64,000 bases of DNA from Balaenoptera acutorostrata (GCF_949987535.1 NC_080081.1:62889603-62953602); one strand, 5' to 3'; positions 36,325-50,149 are shown, counted from the stretch's first letter. Made by a program: numbers and translations. Notes: generated by a model from the letters alone, not told the origin.

Positions 36325-38160
36325 TGCCACTAGAGTATAAGCTCCACAAGGCCAGGTGTCTGGCTTGGTTACTGCTGTGTCTCTGGCACCTATTACACAG
36401 TTTGACATATACTACTTGCTCAATTAAATAACTGCTGACTGAAGGAGTATGGCCAATCCTGCCACCTATGCCTTGGATTCTCTCCTGTAACTTGGAAAAC
36501 TGATGATTGCTCTTCTCTTGTATATTCAATGTCTTTCTCAACTGGATTTCCCCCATCAATTTCCCCACACCACTCTTTAGCGACTATCCTGCCCTGTTCC
36601 CCTTCTGAGCAAAATAAAAGCCTAAGAAACTGATTAGATTCACTGTCTTCATATTCTGCCCTTTCCTCAGTCCTTCCTACTCTAGTTTCCACCCTCATTA
36701 CTGCAGTGATACAGCTCTCACTAAGGTGACCAGTGACCTCCGCATCACTAACCAAAGGACATTTCCTGTCCTTACCTTACTTGACCTCTCAACAGCATCA
36801 CTGGGCACTGAAATCTCTTTTCCCTCAGTTTTCTGAGAAAACACACAGGTTTTCTTCCCCCCTCCCTAACCATACCTTCTGTTTCCTTTGCAAGCTCATC
36901 CTCCTCTACATGCCCCTTGAATGCTGGAACTTCAGTCCTAAGCCCTGTTCTCACTCCGAATGCTGAACCCAGGCAGTCTCACCCTCACTTCCTGCTTTAA
37001 TAATCACCAAAATAGGGGATTCAAATCTCTAGCCCGGCCCCCTCCTCTGAGCCCCAGACCAGTATTTCCAGTTGCCCTACTTGACCGTCATTTGGATGTC
37101 TCCACTCAACACAATCCAAACTGAATTCATCACCCTCTACTCCCTATGTCTGAGTCTCTCTCAGTGTTGCTTATCTTTTTCTTTTTGTATTTTGGCCTCG
37201 CCTCAAGGCTTGCAGGGTCTTAGTTCCCTGACCAGGGATTGAACCCAGGCCATGGCAGTCAAAGCACCAAGTCCTAACCACTGGACCACCAGGGAACTCC
37301 CCCTCAGTGTTGCTTATCTTACTCTACTTACATTCATCAGTTACAGCAACCCAGAAACACAGAAATCATCCTTGATACTTCCCTCTCCCCAAACTCCAGA
37401 TCTAAGCATCGCCTACTCCTGTCTGTTTTAGCTGCCAAGTATCTCTTGATCCCATCCACTGTTCACCATCTCTTACTTCAGGGCTTCACACTATTTCGAC
37501 CTTACACATCACTAAACCCAAAGTACATTTCCTGTCCTTACCTTACCAGCCAATGATTGTTATTGAACACAATTCTCCTATCATCACTCTTGCTTAATGA
37601 TGATTTACCATTGCTCTTAGAATACCAAAGTTTCTTTACATGACTTACAGGCGTGTGGTCTAGCACCTGCCTATCTCTTCAGCCCCTCCCCTGCCCCTGG
37701 TAGTCCTCCTCCCCACTATCATCTTGGCTCCAGCTGTACTTTCTTTCACTCCCTGGACTCCCATGCTGCTTCCTACTTTGTATGTACTGTTCCTTCTGCC
37801 AGAAGAGTTTCCAGTGAATCTGCCCTATTAACTCTGCTTTTCCTTCACCACTATAAGCTGTGTAATTTTTGGCAAACTTAATTTTCCTCTGCCTGATAAT
37901 AGAACCTTCATCACAGAGTTGTTGAGGGCTGAGTTGGTACTTCTCAAGCACTCAAGCCAGTGGCTGGCACTTAGTAAGAACTCACTGCCAGCCTGATTTA
38001 TCACCTTCCTAACGAGGCTGATTCCATTATGTATCATTGTGTATCTCTTTTTTCTAACATTTGTCATAACTTTTTTACTTTTATTCATGTGTGTGGACCC
38101 TGCGCCCTAGCACAGGACCTGGCTGGAGATAGGATGCTCAAGAAATATTTGAATGTTCCT
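36325..38160 (+). repeat. L2 LINE fragments, split by a SINE
   Basis: 36,325-36,440 is an L2 3' end ('agtataagctccacaaggccaggtgtctgg'). A longer L2-like stretch follows ('gatgtctccactcaacacaatccaaactgaattcatcaccc', 'catgctgcttcctactttgtatgtactgttccttctgcc'). It includes the SINE at 37,178-37,302, and MIR-like sequence lies near 37,860-38,000 ('gtaatttttggcaaacttaattttcctc'). Confidence 0.75.
37178..37302 (-). repeat. CHR-type SINE, short form
   Basis: Reverse-oriented. Duplicated target 'ctcagtgttgcttatctt' at 37,160-37,177 and 37,303-37,320, a perfect 18-bp pair. Confidence 0.97.
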
Positions 38161-39684
38161 AAAGGCTTAGTCAAAATTCTTACTTATAAAAGACTTAAGA
38201 CATGGAAAGGATACATACAGATATGGAATCTTTTCTTATTATGAAGAAAACTGGGCTGAAATCAATAAAATGAAATTTATAAATTCTTCTATTTAGGTTT
38301 GAAAAATGTAAATGCCTAACTACTGGGTAGAAGAGAGCTGAAGACAAAGGGAACTGACGCTGTTACTTGATCACAAATCTAATTGTGATGAAGCTTGTAA
38401 AATAATTGAAACAATCTCCTCCACATTAACAAAATTAAATGGCCAGATAATGGAATGTTCCCGTTCCATTGTACCCAGAAACTAGCCACACCACACTCTA
38501 TTCGTGGGGTCCTTGGAATTCGTGAAGCCGACAGGAACCAGGTCCAGGAAGGACTTTATAAGCAGGTTGGCTACAATGCATGGAGTGTTCAGGTTGAGGA
38601 AGGAAGCTGATAAAAACAGATCTGTGTCTTCTGCTATTTGGGAATAACTAGAAGTCTACTCAGAATCGAGAACAGTTAATTTATGATGGTCATTTAAGAG
38701 TGGTGACTTCTATTCAATATTAAGGAAAGACTTGGTCACAACTGAAGCTATTCCACAAGTAGAACTGGCCCACCTGGAGTGCCTCACTATTTACTTCTCA
38801 AACTCTTCTGATTCCTAGTCCTGCAGGAATGTGTCCATAAAAAGGGCCTGCCTCAAAAAAAATCTGATTTTATCTTTAAAACATTATGCAAAATGTGTCC
38901 TTTACTCTCTAACACTAAGGCTTATAGTATCATAAAACTGTCTTCCTTACCATCAAGTAAAATGGCTGTCCTGTGAAGTCGGCCGGTTTCTCTTGTGGCT
39001 TCACACATTACTTGGCACAAGGTCCCATTTTTCTTCGGGGACCACAGTTTTAAAAAAGGGAATTACTCAAGAAGGTGGATGGCAGGCAGTTTTTCAGAGT
39101 TGGGAAGAGGGATGTTGCAGAAGAAATTCCCTGCAGGGAACACACCCTTTATAGCTCTGCTCAGCCATTGATCCCCTGCTTTTAATCATTTTTAATAAAC
39201 TTGTAAGCCTCCTGATGAGGCCATTCTCTCACAATGCTTCAAAGAAGTGTTTTTCGAACCATGCTGTCATTTTTCTACTCCAACCCCAGCTTTCGCAGAG
39301 AACTTCAAGATATTCAACTAAAAATGTTTGAAAAACACTGCTACAGGGAGGGCAGTGCTGAGAAGACAAAGGGCAATCAACACATTTGGTTGTTTCACAC
39401 TTCTTTTAGCCACAGGATACATTTAAGAGGGTAACTAGTTACTCCACATTCCCATTCCTATCCTAAATCCTTTGCAGTAGATGGGCTCAGCACTACCCAC
39501 AGGGGATTTGGGAAATGTGGTTAGGTATAGCTCTTTCTCCTAAAACTGAGAATGAAGAAAAGGCACATTCTTGTCTCATTTTTTAATCTTATGTATCTGA
39601 AAAAAAGCCTGGCACTACTCATAGAACAAAAAGGCATGATTTAGGCTCTCTCCTTTGGAGAAGTTTTCTACCTGAATTGATTTA
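38161..39684. other. Intergenic DNA, no recognised feature
   Basis: Between KPNA3 and EBPL. I see no exon, RNA gene or nameable repeat. The short open frames, such as 39,234-39,434, show no family feature. Confidence 0.5.
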
Positions 39685-40040
39685 GGCCAACGGTTCACAC
39701 CTTGGGGCAGTTCTGGCCCCCAGGAAACATTTGGCAGTGTCTTGAGACATTTTTGGTTGTCCTGCCTGGGGAGTGGAGAGGTACTACCCACATCTAGTGG
39801 GCAGAGCCTAAGGCTGCCACTAAACACCCTACAATACACAGGACAGCCTCCCACAACAAAGAATTATCCAGCCTAAAATGTCAATTTTTTTTTTTTGGCT
39901 GCACTGTGCAGCTTGCAGTATCTTAGTTCACTGACCAGGGATCAAACCTGGGCCCACAGCAGTGAAAGTGCGGAGTCCTAACCACTGGACTGCCAGGGAA
40001 TTCCCTAAAATGTCAATATTGAAGGGTCTGAAAAACCCCG
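39685..40040 (+). repeat. MER20-like DNA transposon, split by a SINE
   Basis: 'ggcagttctggcccccaggaaacatttggcagtgtcttgagacatttttggttgtcctgcc', 'tagtgggcagagcctaaggctgccactaaacaccctacaatacacaggacagcc' and 'acaaagaattatccagcctaaaatgtcaat' agree with MER20 (hAT-Charlie) from memory. The right end resumes after the SINE as 'attgaagggtctgaaaaacccc'. Confidence 0.85.
39886..40003 (-). repeat. CHR-type SINE inside MER20
   Basis: Reverse-oriented short SINE. Duplicated MER20 target 'cctaaaatgtcaat' at 39,872-39,885 and 40,004-40,017. Confidence 0.97.
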
Positions 40041-40164
40041 ACTTATGTTAAAGTTAGTTGAGGAATTTCATGGGCAAATGAAGAGGCTAAGGATGTGAAC
40101 AGGCAGCATTCCCACATCCCTTTTCCTAAACACTTTCTCTTTATAGAGTACTGAGCCCACCTAT

Positions 40165-40422
40165 ATAGTTGACCTTTGAACAACGCAGGGGTTAGAGGTG
40201 CTGACCCTCTACATATTCGAAAATCCGCCTGTAAGTTATAGTCAGCGCTCCATATACACAGTTTCTCCATACAGCAGCTCCTTTGTGTAAGTGGTTCCAC
40301 ATCCGAGGATTCAACCAACTGCCGATCGTGTAGTACTATAGTATTTACTACTGAAAAAAATCCACATGTATGTGGACCCATGCAGTTCAAACCCATGTTG
40401 TTCCAGGGTCAACTGTACATAG
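40165..40422. repeat. Tigger-type MITE
   Basis: Both ends are clear and inverted: 'agttgacctttgaacaacgcaggggttagaggtgctgaccctc' and 'acccatgcagttcaaacccatgttgttccagggtcaactgta'. This is a short internal-deletion derivative of a TcMar-Tigger element. Confidence 0.88.
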
Positions 40423-41143
40423 GTATGTACAGATAGAACCTCATCTATATACTGTGCTTTGAGAAGCATTCTACCACTGTTTTTCAGTTATTTAACTAAG
40501 TACAACATTTATATGAAGAGTTCCTTTTACACTTTAGACACACGAGTGGTGGGTAAAAGAGAGAACTCCTTGGCCTACATGCCTTAAGACTTACAGCTTA
40601 ATGTACAGAAATTATACTCCCTTTCTCCAAATATATTTAATTAAAACCCCCAGTTCAACTAGGGTTAAGAAAATTCATAACCATCACTGTAAGACAACTG
40701 ACATTCACAAATTTTTACTCGCAATAATTAATTAATTAATCTCATCAGAAGGACAACCCTTCTGAAGTAAATTATGGCAAGATTAAATAGGAGTATTGTA
40801 ACTTATTTACTTATATACTGAGTTCTTTCAAAAATACTTTGAAGTCTCATTATATGAAAGTAAAAATACCTGTATACTAAAAAGTTTGGCTGCTCCTTTG
40901 TTCTTTCAATTAATCCAAGATTTCATTTAGAGCCTCAACCTTACTTCAATGACTATCTTCCAAAGTTCTTGTTGTCAAGGATTAGACAGGCCTTAAATAA
41001 AGCTTGAATTTTTGTTTTATGAAAGTAATAATTACACTATCATCTCAAATGGCCTTTCTATGAGTTGTGGTATTTAAACCTGAGATACATAGAGAGAACA
41101 CCATGTGATGATGAAGGCAGAAGGAAATTAAGATACTTTCAAA
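40423..41143. other. Intergenic DNA downstream of KPNA3
   Basis: AT-rich with no recognised exon, RNA gene or repeat. A short (AATT)n run lies near 40,728-40,741. Confidence 0.5.
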
Positions 41144-41155
41144 AATAAGTTCTTC

Positions 41156-41472
41156 GGGGCTTCCCTGGTGGCGCAGTGGTTGAGAATCTGCCTGCTAATG
41201 CAGGGGACACGGGTTCGAGCCCTGGTCTGGGAAGATCCCACATGCCGCAGAGCGGCTGGGCCCGTGAGCCACAATTACTGAGCCTGCGCGTCTGGAGCCT
41301 GTGCTCCGCAACGAGAGGCCGTGACAGTGAGAGGCCCGCGCACCGTGATGAAGAGTGGCCCCCGCTTGCCACAACTAGAGAAAGCCCTAGCACAGAAACG
41401 AAGACCCAACATAGCAATCAATCAATCAATCAATTAATCAATAAAAAAATAAATCTAAAAAAAAAAAAAAAT
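41156..41472 (+). repeat. CHR-type SINE next to the KPNA3 3' end
   Basis: Complete copy with a CAAT-rich then A-rich tail. Duplicated target 'aataagttcttc' at 41,144-41,155 and 41,473-41,484. Its tail lies just past the probable KPNA3 cleavage site, so on the transcribed strand it reads as a long T-rich tract. Confidence 0.96.
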
Positions 41473-41489
41473 AATAAGTTCTTCAATGT

Positions 41490-43943
41490 TTTATCATATT
41501 TGATAGCAGCTTTTTTATTGGTTACAAAACCTAAGCCCATATACAAAATTAGGAACACATTTAGATGCCTCTTTTGAAAGAATGTTTTAGTCTTTTTTAA
41601 CTGAGTTAAAAAAAAATAAAAACAATGCAATTTTTCAACACTGTTTTGAAAACTTAAAAGTGCAGCAATATACTTAGTTTCCTTTACCTACGAAATTTTG
41701 CATTTCCATTTCCAAACTGATAAGGTCACAACAAATTGGATCAAGCCAATGCATACGTTATGTCTGCACTACTTGATGCTAATGTTCACTTATGTTAGTT
41801 TGCACTTAAAACACAAGAGGAAATAGGAATCGGCACAGTAGAGGCCCAATTTAATCTCAATGTGTGCAAAATTTAAAAGGTAACTGTCAGTAAGTATGGA
41901 GAGTCCAGAAGAAAGTAAACTGGAAGGGGTACAATTCACAATATTGAGAAGATTTGGACTTCAAGGGTTTCACCGAAGTTTGTGACCTTAATTAGCTTTG
42001 ACTTTGTTATTCCTACTTTTAGTGAACACCACACAGTTTCAGAAATTTAGACTACTGAACAGGATGCAGTTACCATATGAAGCTTTAACTCAAAATTTGG
42101 ATAAAGAAAAAAAGGCACAATGAACTTCAACTCAATTTTATGTGCACAAGAGTTGAAAAATCTGAGCCACCTTAAAGAGAAATTGATTCTAAAATTTATA
42201 AAACCTATAAATAATCAGAGGCCAAACCACTATATTAAAACAGATTCTCTAGCAAGTAAAAATCTTGCAGTTTAAACATACTCTTGTATCCACTTTAGAT
42301 ACAAGACAAAACTCACTCTTTAAAGTGGCTCCACCTTGGCAGATACATATATTTGTAATGAACGCACACCTGCTATGTGTTGTTTATCAGTGAAAACACC
42401 CCCGCTGATTCACAAAGCTCTGATGGCATCTGTCTCATCTTCATCACAGTAAATACACAACCCCCCCCAATCTGATAACTAAATTAGTTTAGATTTTCTA
42501 TCCCTTCACATCAATGCATTGGGAAATTATACCCAGTAAACAATAGCAACAAAACCATTCCTGTGACAGCACAAATTATTCAGTTTAAAAAATTTCAAAT
42601 TCTTTCATGAATAGCTGGGTCAGACAATTTACCAAAAGCAATGACTTTACATAGTAATACCAGATTTTGCAGAATTACTTAAAGATCACTGCAAATCAGG
42701 TTTATGTTAAATAACTGCAGATTATTCCTCTATGCAGATCCTTGTCTGAATCTTTTTATATGTGAATATGCTTTTAGAGTAGGATCTGAATGAACTTTCC
42801 AATAATCAACGAATGAAGTTTTATGACACTTCTAAATAGTTGTTGTTTTGTTGCCAACCACATTATCAAAAGCACTGGTTACTAAGTAAAAAATATTTTA
42901 AGACTAAATTACAGTAAACATGAAAGCTCCACAGTTTAAACCCAATATAAGTCAACCATACCCAATTATCAATTTAAAACGAAAAATATTAACTCCTGAA
43001 AGCTGAAAGCAAGATTTTCTTTTTTAATATCACCAATGGGTACTTTAGAATTTTGTGTTTTTGTTTTTATTTATTTTTTTCTTTATAGTCAGGGACTCTT
43101 GCTTTCAACTTAAACAGAAGTTCAAGTCCGTAACAGGTTGCAGCTCAGGTAAAATACCATGCACAGCATTTGATTACTTCAAAACAGCAGGAACACACAG
43201 GCTGAAGTGAGTGGTCAAATAGGGCTTGCTGTTCTCAAAAATTAGGTATAATGGCGAAAGCATTACCATCCATAGCTAAAGTTCTTCCTCCAACCCTGGC
43301 TTCTGAGGCAGATAATAAACACATCAATTACTGGTAGATGAAGTACAGTTTTTTAAAACTTATCTGTTTAATCAATAACCAAGTTTCTTTTTTTTAAGTT
43401 ACTTTTTGTTTGTGTCAGTTCCACCAATGAAAATCATTTGGCTTGTACTTTAAAATCTATTCTTCCACATAAAGAGTATGAAAATATGTTTGTGGAGGAC
43501 AATGATGGAGGCTCAGATCAGACTGCACCTCTTTAAAGTCTTCCAACATGTGTATGTGTCATACCAAAGTGTCTTGATCCATAGCGCACCATTTTCCAAA
43601 GGAATATCAAGTGGGCAGCTGACATGCCACCGCTACAGAATATTCTAAACTGAAGACTGCGGTTGTCAGCGTGTGGCACCAGGGAACAGGGAAAAATAGG
43701 GTAGTTGAGACTGTTAAGGAGAATTCTAAAACAGTTTAGGAAATCATGCATATGCATTTACAGTCCATGTGGATAGTGACTTTTGGCAACTGCAAAGTGA
43801 CTGAGACATGGCTTGCTTTAGAAGCATCAAAACAAAGAGGCATGTATGTTTTGGAGCCTTTTGTAGTTGTTGTTCTTGTCATTTGGTAGCCATCTGGTGG
43901 TGCTTCATATTGAATGTGGGAAAGATGCTGCACTCAATTGAAC
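41490..43943 (-). other. KPNA3: KPNA3 3' UTR
   Basis: About 2.45 kb of AT-rich, SINE-free sequence between the KPNA3 stop codon and a candidate poly(A) site. The length is near that of human KPNA3 mRNA as I recall it, and the absence of repeats in a repeat-dense window suggests constraint. A second AATAAA on this strand (plus-strand 'tttatt' at about 43,067) could give a short isoform of roughly 0.9 kb. The 3' boundary is inferred. Confidence 0.7.
41514..41519 (-). terminator. KPNA3: Probable KPNA3 poly(A) signal
   Basis: AATAAA on the minus strand (plus-strand 'tttatt'). Cleavage would fall near 41,490-41,505, and a T-rich tract derived from the SINE tail follows as a possible downstream element. 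Sequence alone does not exclude other sites. Confidence 0.6.
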
Positions 43944-44042
<99 letters not shown>

Positions 44043-44430
44043 CTATAATAAGCAAGAAAAAAATCTTTATTATGTTAAGATACTATACATTACAGTGTAA
44101 GCGGAATTGATTTACTTAGGAGAGAATTCCATATGAATGTTTTTATTACCTAAAAAATATTTTAAGTAAATCAACAATGTTATTAAGAAATCTAACAATT
44201 AAAAATTGAACACACATTTAAAAATTGCCCCATGCTTTAGTTCCTGTATCTGTAGATTTACTTTACCTATCTGAACATACATCATTTCTATAATTACCAT
44301 TTCTTCCCATTTAACAAACTACAAAAGCAACAAGGTGACAGAAATACAGTATAAATTTAGTCATGGAAAATTCTTAGAAAACTTACTTTATGTATAGATT
44401 TTAATGTACATGTAGATACATCATACTTTA

Positions 44431-44634
<204 letters not shown>

Positions 44635-44699
44635 TCACGACCCTCCAAAGATGACAGTTCATCTAAAATACAGATAAAACCCTGAGCTTCTCTGGTTAG

Positions 44700-44925
44700 A
44701 GGGCCAGCATCCCACTAATTTCTTCCTCTTTAGAAGCCCTAGAGGTATCCTGGTCCCTGAGCCAGGCAGCTTAAAAAACACCTAAATACCCCATTTGACA
44801 GATGAGGAAGCTGTGGCACAGAGATGTAAAGGGATTTATTTCAGGTTACATGGCAAGTTAGTGACAGAACTAGAACCAAGATCTCTGCCCCCCATGCCAG
44901 GACTCATTTAATATAATCATACTGT
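44700..44925 (-). repeat. MIR SINE in KPNA3 intron 15
   Basis: 'ccccatttgacagatgaggaagctgtggcacagagatgtaaaggg' and 'aagttagtgacagaactagaaccaagatctctgcc' read as reverse MIR. Confidence 0.85.
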
Positions 44926-45019
44926 TGCGTACAGTAATTTTTATCCTTCTCTTTGTTTTCCAAATGTTACTTAATGATTGATATTAAGATAAAACTTTAA
45001 ATTTTGAAGTAATTTCTTT

Positions 45020-45143
45020 TTTCTTTTATCTTTTTTTTTGGCCGCATCATGGGGCATGTGGAACTTCCCCAACCAGGGATCAAACCCATGTCCCCTGCAG
45101 TGGAAGCACAGTGTCTTAACCACTGGACCACCAGGGAAGTCCC
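45020..45143 (-). repeat. CHR-type SINE, short form
   Basis: Reverse-oriented. Duplicated target 'tgaagtaatttcttt'/'tgaaataatttcttt' at 45,005-45,019 and 45,144-45,158. The rest of intron 15 (45,159-46,563) holds a MIR-like piece near 45,640-45,790 and otherwise nothing I recognise. Confidence 0.96.
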
Positions 45144-46549
45144 TGAAATAATTTCTTTAAAAAAAAAAATGAATAGGGTGCTTATGTCCTATAGCTACAG
45201 TGAATCTGGGAAATATTTTTTCAGAAAAGTAACTATAGAATGCCTTTATTTATATTCCCAATATATTTACTCCATGTATCATGTACATAATAAGTCTGTA
45301 AAATCCTTAGTAATAAATATTCTTCCTTGAAATGCCTTTTTAGCTAAGTTATTTTGAAATAGTTTCATTTTTTATATAGTAATATTCAAACCAGAAAAAT
45401 GGGAAAATAGGTGTCAAAGATAATGGATGTAGAGTGCCTTATAAAATCATAAAATAAGTGAATATGTATCCTAATTATAAGTATTTATCTCATAGACAGA
45501 AGCAACTATCTTGATAAAAAGCTGGAGTAACAAGCTCAAACTTTCTGGGTTAAGTTGTTCTGAACCAGACTACAGTGTTCATTTCAAATTATTTAAAAAG
45601 TAAAACATCTTAAAACAAAATAAACAGTGAATTAATAGTAGTACAGTAAGAAGATCTGGCTTTTAATTATGCTTCTATCACTAACTACTTCCCTGACCAT
45701 GGACAAAACTCCTTAACATCTCCAGAATATTTTCTTCTTGTTATTAAGAAAATACTTCCAGTCTGAACATTCTATGATGCTATCACATTTGTTTTCTCTT
45801 AAAAAAATAAACTCGGTAGTATAATCAAACAAATTAGTCAACAAAATGTATAAAATAAAACATGACATTAAGATAAGTTAATTTAAGGTTTGAGCAATTT
45901 AGTACACATTGAACAGGCATCTTTAAAAACAGAATTTTAAAATATATGCTTCATATGTCATTACCAGAGAAAATAATGATATAGTATTTCAAATCACAGT
46001 TCTTTCTTATTAAAATTTCAAAGTAATTTCTGTAGTAATAACCCTAGCATGGAGTTCTAGCAATCATAAGACTGAAACAAAATATCTAGATGACTGTGAA
46101 ATCATTAACCTTTTCCATAACCTATTCCGATATATGGAATAGTATTTCACAAAGTGAGGTCCACAGAATCACATGATAATAGGTATAACATGAAAACAAG
46201 TGTTTTACTGTCAAGGAGTTTGAGAAATGCCGAATTAAACAAAGCCTGTAAGTTTCTCTATTATAGTGGTTTTCAGAGCTTTTAATTTGCTCTTATGCAA
46301 TGTGACTTCAGGAGGAGTATTTGTGTTTCCTGAAAAGAATTGTCAACCTCTAGGAATGTTATGGCGTGACTTTCACAACCGGTTGTTTTCTGGAAAATCT
46401 TCTTGGACTACTAATATAGCAAACAAAGAATAGCAACATCCTCCGATGATGTTAATATTAATAGCAATATATCCTAAGTTTTCTTTCTAATTAGCTGTCT
46501 TTAAAGGAACTAATGTTTCAGAGTTCCAGTGCTCAACTATTTTTCTTTA

Positions 46550-46726
<177 letters not shown>

Positions 46727-46864
46727 CTAGACAACAGAAGAGAAGAGATACTCTTATTTAGATAATTATCTTTTCCCCCAAAAGAACACAGTACAGGGTT
46801 TATAAACGATCAACAACTCCTAAACCTAAGAGAGTAGTATGCTTTCCAGTATTAACAACTATTA

Positions 46865-46978
<114 letters not shown>

Positions 46979-47013
46979 TTAAAATGAATTTTTTGGTCAA
47001 AAAGTCTTGGTTA

Positions 47014-47208
<195 letters not shown>

Positions 47209-47232
47209 TTAATGTGTTTATATTTTTATTTT

Positions 47233-47532
47233 TATTTTAAATTAATTAATTAATTTATTTATTTATTTTTGGCTGTGTTGGGTCTTCGTTTCTGTGCGAG
47301 GGCTTTCTCCAGTCGCGGCAAGCGGGGGCCACTTTTCATCGCGGTGCACGGGCCTCTCACTATCGCGGCCTCTCTTGTTGTGGAGCACAGGCTCCAGACG
47401 CGCAGGCTCAGTAATTGTGGCTCACGGGCCTAGTTGCTCCGTGGCATGTGGGATCTTCCCAGACCAGGGCTCGAACCCGTGTCCCCTGCATTGGCAGGCC
47501 GATTCTCAACCACTGTGCCACCAGGGAAGCCC
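47233..47532 (-). repeat. CHR-type SINE in KPNA3 intron 12
   Basis: Reverse on the plus strand, thus sense to KPNA3. It starts about 70 bp upstream of exon 13. Duplicated target 'tatatttttatttt' at 47,219-47,232 and 47,533-47,546. Confidence 0.96.
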
Positions 47533-47928
47533 TATATTTTTATTTTAATGTAGTTTATATATACAGTAACAAGTCACCTCAGCTGCATTAAGGGAAATGC
47601 ATCTAAGAGTGATTAGGTTATACAGAATCTCCCATTTTAAACATATAAGGAAACTTCTATCCATAATATCTGGGCCCATTAACCTAGCATAACCTTCAAT
47701 AATATAGATACCTAGGACTATACTGGAGGCACTATTTTAGACAATGGTGATATGGCAGTGAAAAAAACAGACAAAAGTCTTTACTCGTGGACCTTGTATT
47801 TTTGGTGCATGAGCTCCCTCTAAAAGACAGATGATAGAAATAAATAGAAGACTGAAGTTCCTAATACTTTGTGTTAAAACTACTTCTAAGAAAGGTGAAT
47901 TATTTTATTGTAAAAATATTTACTTGCA

Positions 47929-48311
47929 GGGACTTCCCTGGTGGACAAGTGGTAAAGAATCTGTCTTCCAATGCAGGGGACGTGGGTCCAATCCCTGGTC
48001 TGGGAAGATCCCAAATGCCACGGGGCAACTAAGCCCACACGCCGCAACTACTGAGCTCGCGCGCCTCAACGACGAGAGAGCACGCATGCCGCAAAACTAT
48101 AGAGCCTACATGCTCTGACACCCGCGCGCCACAACTAGAGAGAGAAAACCTGTGCACCACAACTAGAGAGAGAAAACCCGCACGCCACAACTAGAGAGAA
48201 GCCAGAGCGCCCCAATGGAAGATCCCGCAGGCCTCAACAAAGATCCCACGTGCCACAACTAAGACCCAGTGCAGCCAAAAATATAAAGAAAATAAATAAT
48301 TAAAAAAAATT
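47929..48311 (+). repeat. CHR-type SINE with internal 28-bp triplication
   Basis: Head 'gggacttccctggtggacaagtgg', A-rich tail. Duplicated target 'tttacttgca' at 47,919-47,928 and 48,312-48,321. The body carries 'ccacaactagagagag' at 48,129, 48,157 and 48,185, a 28-bp period. Confidence 0.94.
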
Positions 48312-48481
48312 TTTACTTGCAAGATATATTTAGAACTTAAGCTTCTAACTAGTCTAGGATGGTCTATATAACAAATTTTATTGTAACCTTAAATGACTTA
48401 TGTCATGAACAAATAGGTTTATTATAAGTTTAGTGTCAAATGCGTATCTTCTTCCTCCTCTACGATTAAAAGATTGTAGGA

Positions 48482-48637
48482 GAGTACCCTGGTGGTCTAG
48501 TGATTAGGATTCGGCGCTTTCACTGCCGTGGCCTGGGTTCAATCCCTGGTCAGGGAACTCAGATTCCGCATACCACAACTGGGACCCAGAGCAGACAAAA
48601 TGAATGAATGAATGAATGAATAAATAAATATTAAAAA
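48482..48637 (+). repeat. CHR-type SINE, short form
   Basis: 'gagtaccctggtggtctagtgattaggattcggcgctttcactgccgtgg' followed by a (GAAT)n/(AAAT)n tail. The target duplication is not clear. Confidence 0.92.
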
Positions 48638-48749
48638 AGAATCCAACTGTCAAATTATAGTCATGCAACTATATAAATATAACTATGACAAAGAAGAAAT
48701 GATCAGTTTTGTTAGTTTGAGGGATAGTGGCATTTCAGGCAGATAAAAC

Positions 48750-49230
48750 TGTATTAAATTAAATGCAAATCAAAATCATGAGACCCCACTTCACAGTACT
48801 GGGTGGCTATAATAATAATTAAAAAAAGGAACTGGATCCCTCATAACATTGCTTGTAGGAATGTAAAATGGTGCAGCTCCTATGGAAAAGAGCTTGGTGG
48901 TTCCTCAAAAACTTGAACATGCAATTACCATATGACTTGACAATTCTACTCATAGATATATACCCAAAGGAACTAAAAGCAGGGACTCAAACCAATGTTC
49001 CTAGCAGCATTATTATTCATAGTAGCCAAAAGGTAGAAATAATCCAAGTATCCATCAACAAATGGACGAATAAACAAAATATGGTATATAGGCACAATGG
49101 AATATTTATTCAGCCATAAAAAGGAATGAAGTTCTGATACATGCTCCAACATGGATGAAACTTGAAAACATGCAATATGAAATAAGCCAGACATGAAGAC
49201 TAGAGTACTTAAGCACATATTTAACAGTAA
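48750..49230 (+). repeat. Old L1 ORF2 3' fragment
   Basis: 'aaatgcaaatcaaaatcatgagacccc', 'aacttgaacatgcaattaccatatgacttgac' and 'gccataaaaaggaatgaagttctgatacatgctccaacatggatg' are L1 end text. Confidence 0.9.
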
Positions 49231-49394
49231 GATTGTATCTTAAGCTTAAAATCTTTTTTTTAAAAAAAAGCAATTTAAAAAAAAAAAAAAGCAATTTTAA
49301 TGATCCTTTAATTTAGGCACTGCAGTTTTTAGTTCAGTCTAATTTCATAGGGAGATTAAATTATGATCTATTTGTTTATAAAACACACCAGCAA

Positions 49395-49417
49395 AAAAAA
49401 AAAAAAAAAAAAAAAAA
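49395..49417. repeat. Poly(A) run
   Basis: About 23 consecutive A in KPNA3 intron 12, without a recognisable element beside it. Confidence 0.9.
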
Positions 49418-49645
49418 GATACCGGCCACCCAATGGAAAATTTTATATGTACTCTCATCTAGTGGCTACTAATTTGCTACTGCTCAATCTATTGAAATAA
49501 AAACATTGGTTAATATAAAAATAATTTTATTCTGTGATGATCATGGCAGCACTTAATAGCAAGCAATTAAAAACTGAAACAAAATAACTGCAGAGGTGAT
49601 TTGAAATAATTCTCATCTTAACTAGAGTGGTTTTGAAGAGAATCA

Positions 49646-49972
<327 letters not shown>

Positions 49973-50149
49973 TTAAAATTTACTGCATTCTTACACAAAT
50001 CATTTCACGGAACTGGGAAGTAGTTTTGAACGTTAAACAATAGTCTTATGAAAACTGGAACTATATAGAAAAATTGTGTGGAAAATAGTTGGAAAAATAT
50101 TAAAATAAAAATTGTAAAGGTCCTTTTTTAATAGCTATTTTTACCTATT

